Assembly (NCBI GenBank): GCA_964420975.1
Contig: CAYQVH010000017.1
Location: 19,023-83,022, forward strand
Direction of reading: 5' to 3'
DNA: 64,000 bases
Source of the DNA: Accumulibacter sp964420975
GTDB taxonomy: Bacteria; Pseudomonadota; Gammaproteobacteria; Burkholderiales; Rhodocyclaceae
Shown here: piece after piece, positions 59,652 through 64,000 of the stretch
How the letters are laid out: every line of letters begins with the position of its first letter
Numbering within the stretch: position 1 is the stretch's first letter
The notes under the pieces: model-generated
What the model was told of the DNA's origin: nothing
Seen by the model: only the letters and a program-made list of their open reading frames with translations
Database searches by the model: none
Program-made: the position numbers and the translations under genes

Positions 59652-60680
59652 ATGCAGATTTTGAACACTTTGTACGTGACAACGCCCGAGAGCTACCTCG
59701 CGCTCGACAACAACACCGTGCGTCTCGAGGTCACCAGGGAAACCCGCTTGCGCGTGCCCTTGCACCACTTGGGAACGATCGCCTGTTTCGGCCACGTCTC
59801 GGTGTCGTTGCCGCTGATGCACCGTCTGGCCGAGGAAGGGATCGGCCTGGTGTTGCTCGATGCGAACGGGCGCTTCAAGGCGCGCCTCGAAGGCGCCGTT
59901 TCCGGCAACGTGCTGCTGCGGCTGGCGCAATATCGCCTGGCGGCGGAAGAGGCGTTCGCGCTTTCGGTGGCGCGCAACTGCATCGCCGGCAAGGTGAAGA
60001 ACTGTCGTCAAGTCCTGCTGCGCGGCGCACGCGAGGCGCAGAGCGAAGCCGACGCAGAGGCGCTGGCGCGTGGCGCCGCGGATCTTGCGGCAACGCTGCG
60101 CGCGCTGCCGGCCGCGGCCCACCTCGACACGCTGCGCGGTCTTGAAGGGGAAGCGGCTCGCCAGTACTTTGCGCTGTTCAACTGCCTGGTCAAGCCCTCC
60201 CTGCGGAGCGAATTCCGCATGGATGGCCGGCAGCGCCGGCCTCCGCGGGACCGCGTCAATGCCTTGTTGTCATTCATCTATTCGTTGTGGATGAACGATT
60301 GTCGCTCGGCGCTGGAAGCCGTCGGACTTGACCCGCAGGTCGGCTTTCTGCACGCCGTCAGACCGGGGCGTTCGGCGCTGGCGCTCGATCTGATGGAAGA
60401 GTTTCGGGCTTTCGCGGATCGCCTGGCGCTCTCGCTGATCAACCGTGGCCAGCTCGTCGGCAAGGATTTCGCGCATCGCGAAGGCGGCGCCGTCCTGCTC
60501 GAAGGCGACGGCCGCAAGACCGTGCTCGTCGCGTACCAGGAACGAAAGCAGGAGACGCTTTCGCACCCGTTGCTCAGCGAACCGCTGCCGTTGGGCCTGC
60601 TGCCGCACGTCCAGGCCCGACTGCTGGCGCGCACGCTGCGTGGGGACAGCGCGCAGTACCTGCCCTTCGTCATGAGGTAG
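59652..60680 (+). CDS. cas1: Cas1 integrase, type I-C
   Basis: A 342-aa metal-dependent integrase that inserts new spacers together with Cas2. ILNTLYVTTPESYLALDNNT and HHLGTIACFGHVSVSLPLMH match the N-terminal beta domain; LRGLEGEAARQYFALF holds the first active-site Glu; VGFLHAVRPGRSALALDLME holds the His and the later Asp/Glu. The ATG abuts the cas4 stop. A 60-base line (60061-60120) counts 50 G+C, 83 percent, in contrast to the effector genes. Confidence 0.97.
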   Translation: MQILNTLYVTTPESYLALDNNTVRLEVTRETRLRVPLHHLGTIACFGHVSVSLPLMHRLAEEGIGLVLLDANGRFKARLEGAVSGNVLLRLAQYRLAAEEAFALSVARNCIAGKVKNCRQVLLRGAREAQSEADAEALARGAADLAATLRALPAAAHLDTLRGLEGEAARQYFALFNCLVKPSLRSEFRMDGRQRRPPRDRVNALLSFIYSLWMNDCRSALEAVGLDPQVGFLHAVRPGRSALALDLMEEFRAFADRLALSLINRGQLVGKDFAHREGGAVLLEGDGRKTVLVAYQERKQETLSHPLLSEPLPLGLLPHVQARLLARTLRGDSAQYLPFVMR

Positions 60681-60684
60681 GGGG

Positions 60685-60975
60685 ATGCTGGTCATCGTCT
60701 GTTACGACGTCAATACCGAAACGCGCGAAGGCCGGCGCCGTTTGCGGCGTGTTGCCCGCGTCTGCGAGGCGACCGGCCAGCGCGTGCAGAAATCCGTTTT
60801 CGAATGTCAGATCGATCGCGCCCGGTTCGAACTGCTCGAGCGCCAACTGCTCGCCGAAATCGACGTGTCCCAGGACAACCTCCGGCTGTACCGAATCGCC
60901 GAGATCAAGGGTTACCAGGTCAAAGAGTACGGATGCTTCCGCGCGACCGACTTTGACGCACCGCTCGTCTATTGA
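60685..60975 (+). CDS. cas2: Cas2, adaptation complex subunit
   Basis: A 96-aa ferredoxin-fold protein (MLVIVCYDVNTETREGRRRL, then RVQKSVFECQIDRARFELLE) that dimerises and bridges Cas1 dimers during spacer integration. The conserved YDV and SVFEC motifs are present. It is four bases after cas1 and is the last gene before the leader and array. Confidence 0.97.
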   Translation: MLVIVCYDVNTETREGRRRLRRVARVCEATGQRVQKSVFECQIDRARFELLERQLLAEIDVSQDNLRLYRIAEIKGYQVKEYGCFRATDFDAPLVY

Positions 60976-61157
60976 GCACGCGCGAACCCTCAGTGCCCCT
61001 GATTTTCCCGGACCGTTCGCGCAAGGACGAACTCATTGAAAAAGGATAACTTTTTCCCTGTTGCAAGGTTTCCCGTAGAATCGGTAACGCTCTTCTCGTC
61101 AACGTACGCGCACACCGGCAAAACCGGCTTTGGTTTTCAGCGACTTGAGCGCGAAGG
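60976..61157 (+). promoter_or_regulatory. CRISPR leader
   Basis: The 182 bases between cas2 and the first repeat are less GC-rich than cas2, with A- and T-runs (GAAAAAGGATAACTTTTTCC), as expected for a leader. A weak -10-like TAGAAT is at 61076-61081, without a clear -35. The repeats keep their ATTGAAAC end distal to this side, which fits this being the leader, with new spacers added at 61195. Confidence 0.7.
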
Positions 61158-62189
61158 CGATCGCCCCCCGGCAACGGGGGGCGCGGATTGAAACCTTTTT
61201 CGACATTGTCGAAGATCGCGCAACGGCACGATCGCCCCCCGGCAACGGGGGGCGCGGATTGAAACAGCGAGCACTCGAAGCCACCGATGACCGTCTCGAA
61301 CGATCGCCCCCCGGCAACGGGGGGCGCGGATTGAAACCGGATCGAGCCGCGCAACCTGATCTCGGGCGGGCGATCGCCCCCCGGCAACGGGGGGCGCGGA
61401 TTGAAACGTTGGTTTGATTGTCGTTACCTCCGACAAAGGGCCGATCGCCCCCCGGCAACGGGGGGCGCGGATTGAAACCGACCGAGCGCCCGCTGTTAAC
61501 CCACAAGGGCCCGATCGCCCCCCGGCAACGGGGGGCGCGGATTGAAACCTCTTTCCTCCGGCGGTAAATGCGGCTGATCGCGCGATCGCCCCCCGGCAAC
61601 GGGGGGCGCGGATTGAAACCGGACGCCTCTCGTCGTGAGAAAAGAATTGTTCGCGATCGCCCCCCGGCAACGGGGGGCGCGGATTGAAACCCGATCGGCG
61701 TCTGCGGCAAGCGCTTCGCCACCCGCGATCGCCCCCCGGCAACGGGGGGCGCGGATTGAAACCTGCTCCTGTCGTTGTGGTTGCGATGTGTTTATCCGAT
61801 CGCCCCCCGGCAACGGGGGGCGCGGATTGAAACCATTGCTTGGTCTTTGGTAAGAATCATTTTCGCCCGATCGCCCCCCGGCAACGGGGGGCGCGGATTG
61901 AAACAGCCGCCTCAACCTTAAAGCGCTCGTCGTGACTGCGATCGCCCCCCGGCAACGGGGGGCGCGGATTGAAACACGGCATGGGCGGCGCAGTTCGTGG
62001 GCCGCGAAGCGATCGCCCCCCGGCAACGGGGGGCGCGGATTGAAACGGCCATGCGCAAAGGGTTCTCGTCAAACGATCCGTCGATCGCCCCCCGGCAACG
62101 GGGGGCGCGGATTGAAACACCATCGCGCTGGCAGCCGCCCGCGCGTCTGACGCGATCGCCCCCCGGCAACGGGGGGCGCGGATTGAAAC

Positions 62190-62224
62190 CGGCGCCGACC
62201 ATCTCCCGGCCGTGCCGTGCCCAA
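62190..62224 (+). repeat. Spacer 15, identical to spacer 20
   Basis: The 35-bp spacer after repeat 15 (starting CGGCGCCGACCATCTCCC) is repeated exactly after repeat 20 at 62549-62583. Four other spacers and the variant repeat lie between the two copies. Confidence 0.93.
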
Positions 62225-62439
62225 CGATCGCCCCCCGGCAACGGGGGGCGCGGATTGAAACCACGAAACCACGTTCCATCCGATCCAACGCGCCGGCGAT
62301 CGCCCCCCGGCAACGGGGGGCGCGGATTGAAACAAATCGACAACTGAGGATAATCCATGCTCCCCGACGATCGCCCCCCGGCAACGGGGGGCGCGGATTG
62401 AAACGGCGGCTGGCGTCGCCTGCGACGTCTTGGCGACGC

Positions 62440-62476
62440 CGATCGCCCCCCGTTGCCGGGGGGCGCGGATTGAAAC
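62440..62476 (+). repeat. CRISPR repeat 19 with inverted palindromic core
   Basis: Flanks are identical to the other repeats, but the central GGCAAC is replaced by GTTGCC between the same C6 and G6 runs. GTTGCC is the exact reverse complement of GGCAAC, so the whole 18-bp core has been inverted in place. The stem is unchanged but the hairpin loop sequence is its complement. Confidence 0.9.
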
Positions 62477-62763
62477 ATATCGCGCTTGGCCTCGATCTGC
62501 AGCTTGCCGTCCGATCGCCCCCCGGCAACGGGGGGCGCGGATTGAAACCGGCGCCGACCATCTCCCGGCCGTGCCGTGCCCAACGATCGCCCCCCGGCAA
62601 CGGGGGGCGCGGATTGAAACGAGTCTGGCCCGGAGTCCGGAACCACGACAACCGACGATCGCCCCCCGGCAACGGGGGGCGCGGATTGAAACTCGATCGA
62701 CGCTGGAATCTGGGGACGTGCTGTGTCGATCGCCCCCCGGCAACGGGGGGCGCGGATTGAAAC

Positions 62764-62870
62764 ATCAGCACCACACGACAGACCGGAGAATGCTCCGACG
62801 ATCGCCCCCCGGCAACGGGGGGCGCGGATTGAAACATCAGCACCACACGACAGACCGGAGAATGCTCCGA
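62764..62870 (+). repeat. Adjacent identical spacers 23 and 24
   Basis: The 35-bp spacer starting ATCAGCACCACACGACAG occurs at 62764-62798 and again at 62836-62870, separated by one repeat. This is a single-unit tandem duplication. Confidence 0.93.
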
Positions 62871-63267
62871 CGATCGCCCCCCGGCAACGGGGGGCGCGGA
62901 TTGAAACATTTAATCCTTGGTTGTGCGCTCATCACTTGCCGACGATCGCCCCCCGGCAACGGGGGGCGCGGATTGAAACCAGCCAAGCGACACGGAATCC
63001 TTCGAGGGATTTCCGATCGCCCCCCGGCAACGGGGGGCGCGGATTGAAACTGGCCTGATCAGCCGGCGAGTGACCTCTATCCGTCGATCGCCCCCCGGCA
63101 ACGGGGGGCGCGGATTGAAACATCAGGTGACTTGGTCAGACGGATGGCCAGATCATCAGCGATCGCCCCCCGGCAACGGGGGGCGCGGATTGAAACGACC
63201 CGACCGGCAAAGACAGTGGCGTGAAGTGCACGATCGCCCCCCGGCAACGGGGGGCGCGGATTGAAAC

Positions 63268-63516
63268 CTCGCGCTCGTCGATCTCGCCGCCGCAGGCGAC
63301 ACCGATCGCCCCCCGGCAACGGGGGGCGCGGATTGAAACCAGCGTCGATCGAAAAGCCAGCGCCTGCAGCCCGCGATCGCCCCCCGGCAACGGGGGGCGC
63401 GGATTGAAACCTCGCGCTCGTCGATCTCGCCGCCGCAGGCGACACCGATCGCCCCCCGGCAACGGGGGGCGCGGATTGAAACCAGCGTCGATCGAAAAGC
63501 CAGCGCCTGCAGCCCG
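63268..63516 (+). repeat. Two-unit tandem duplication, spacers 30-31 = 32-33
   Basis: Spacer 30 (63268-63302) equals spacer 32 (63411-63445), and spacer 31 (63340-63373) equals spacer 33 (63483-63516). A block of two spacer-repeat units, 143 bp, has been duplicated in tandem, as expected from unequal recombination between repeats. Confidence 0.93.
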
Positions 63517-64000
63517 CGATCGCCCCCCGGCAACGGGGGGCGCGGATTGAAACGGCTTGCAAGAACGGCAGCACCCGACCTACCAGGCGATCGCCCCCCG
63601 GCAACGGGGGGCGCGGATTGAAACCGGGGCCGGGCGCGAAGCTCGATCAGTACGGCAACCGATCGCCCCCCGGCAACGGGGGGCGCGGATTGAAACGGAT
63701 GCATTACAGATGGCATTTCCATGATTACCCCCGATCGCCCCCCGGCAACGGGGGGCGCGGATTGAAACAGGGACGGCGGAGAACCGTAAGGCTCAGTCGT
63801 GCGCGATCGCCCCCCGGCAACGGGGGGCGCGGATTGAAACTGGAACGACTCGCGTTGGAAAGGGACTTGCAGAGTCGATCGCCCCCCGGCAACGGGGGGC
63901 GCGGATTGAAACTGCGCCGAGCGCCGCTGGTGCACGCCGACCAAGCGATCGCCCCCCGGCAACGGGGGGCGCGGATTGAAACTAGCTTTGAGGCGACGAG

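Larger units (their letters stand above)
61158..64000 (+). CRISPR. Type I-C CRISPR array, at least 40 repeats (3' end outside window)
   Basis: I count 40 repeats of 37 bp with starts from 61158 to 63946, and 39 complete spacers of 33-38 bp; the array continues past 64000. The repeat begins CGATCG, has a palindromic core of six C, GGCAAC, six G, and ends CGCGGATTGAAAC, the usual 3' end of type I-C repeats. The 6-bp C/G stem is the likely Cas5c recognition hairpin. All repeats appear identical except the one at 62440. Three sets of duplicated spacers are present. Reading frames running through the array only translate the repeats and are not genes. Confidence 0.98.

Noticed and set aside
61100..61150. 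Possible hairpin (CCGG-CAAAA-CCGG) followed by a T-containing stretch in the leader, considered as a cas2 terminator
   Set aside because: The stem is only 4 bp and the T-run is interrupted; it is more likely a leader element or chance.
61857..62909. 350-codon minus-strand frame (and similar ones) within the CRISPR array
   Set aside because: The 37-bp repeats translate into recurring NPRPPLPGGDR-like and SIRAPRCRGAI-like strings; these are repeat artefacts, not a repeat protein.
1..64000. tRNA, rRNA and other structural RNA genes
   Set aside because: I scanned by eye for T-loop and anticodon-arm patterns and rRNA motifs and found none; a covariance search would be needed to exclude small RNAs.

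Overview
The window looks like a chromosomal segment of a GC-rich betaproteobacterium, most likely a Rhodocyclales member of the Candidatus Accumulibacter type. This placement is an inference from gene content and composition; no rRNA or other marker is present. Most of the window is dense housekeeping and cell-envelope coding with overlapping start/stop codons. It ends in a CRISPR-Cas type I-C locus whose array runs off the right edge.

1-14.0 kb: the tail of an SPFH/SHOCT protein, a zinc-ribbon DUF4178 membrane protein with a coupled 48-aa ORF, an HD-GYP phosphodiesterase, and metK. The metK leader has a strong sigma-70-type promoter, a SAM-II-like pseudoknot and an intrinsic terminator. Divergent from metK is a lipopolysaccharide core operon (LpxL-like acyltransferase, WaaG-like glycosyltransferase, RfaP-like kinase, an InaA-type kinase and a double-kinase fusion) that meets msbA tail to tail. 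Next is a small operon of an SPFH protein, a ribbon-helix-helix regulator and a protein built of 10-residue glycine-rich repeats.

14-26.8 kb: an IS3 remnant, a winged-helix/ATPase/STAS-like regulator, a small secreted protein, a GH13 amylase, a beta-propeller/deacetylase/sterol-desaturase operon, a small HD hydrolase, a lipoprotein, the ABC-F protein YbiT and a surface protein with a PEP-CTERM-like tail.

26.8-34.3 kb: a CarH/LitR-type B12 photoreceptor repressor faces a co-oriented gene cluster (FAD oxidoreductase, DUF1365, cyclopropane synthase-like methyltransferase, chalcone isomerase-like protein, transporter, DUF3833 lipoprotein, SDR, SnoaL-like protein). Paired inverted operators lie between them. 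This is probably a light-controlled membrane-lipid modification cluster.

34.3-52 kb: a lipoprotein, PEP carboxylase, a permease with its small thioredoxin, a DUF2126 transglutaminase, GlnD, RNase G, TrhP (U32), a glycosyltransferase, a thioredoxin and a tiny lipoprotein. The longer intergenic stretches hold gene debris: a ybiT 3' end duplication, a suhB fragment, an IS91-type transposase fragment and a shared 33-bp repeat.

52.3-64 kb: a complete type I-C locus, cas3-cas5c-cas8c-cas7c, then an oppositely oriented toxin-antitoxin pair, then cas4-cas1-cas2, a leader and at least 40 copies of a 37-bp repeat. Composition changes from moderate GC to very high GC across the toxin-antitoxin pair. 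The array has duplicated spacers and one repeat whose palindromic core is inverted.
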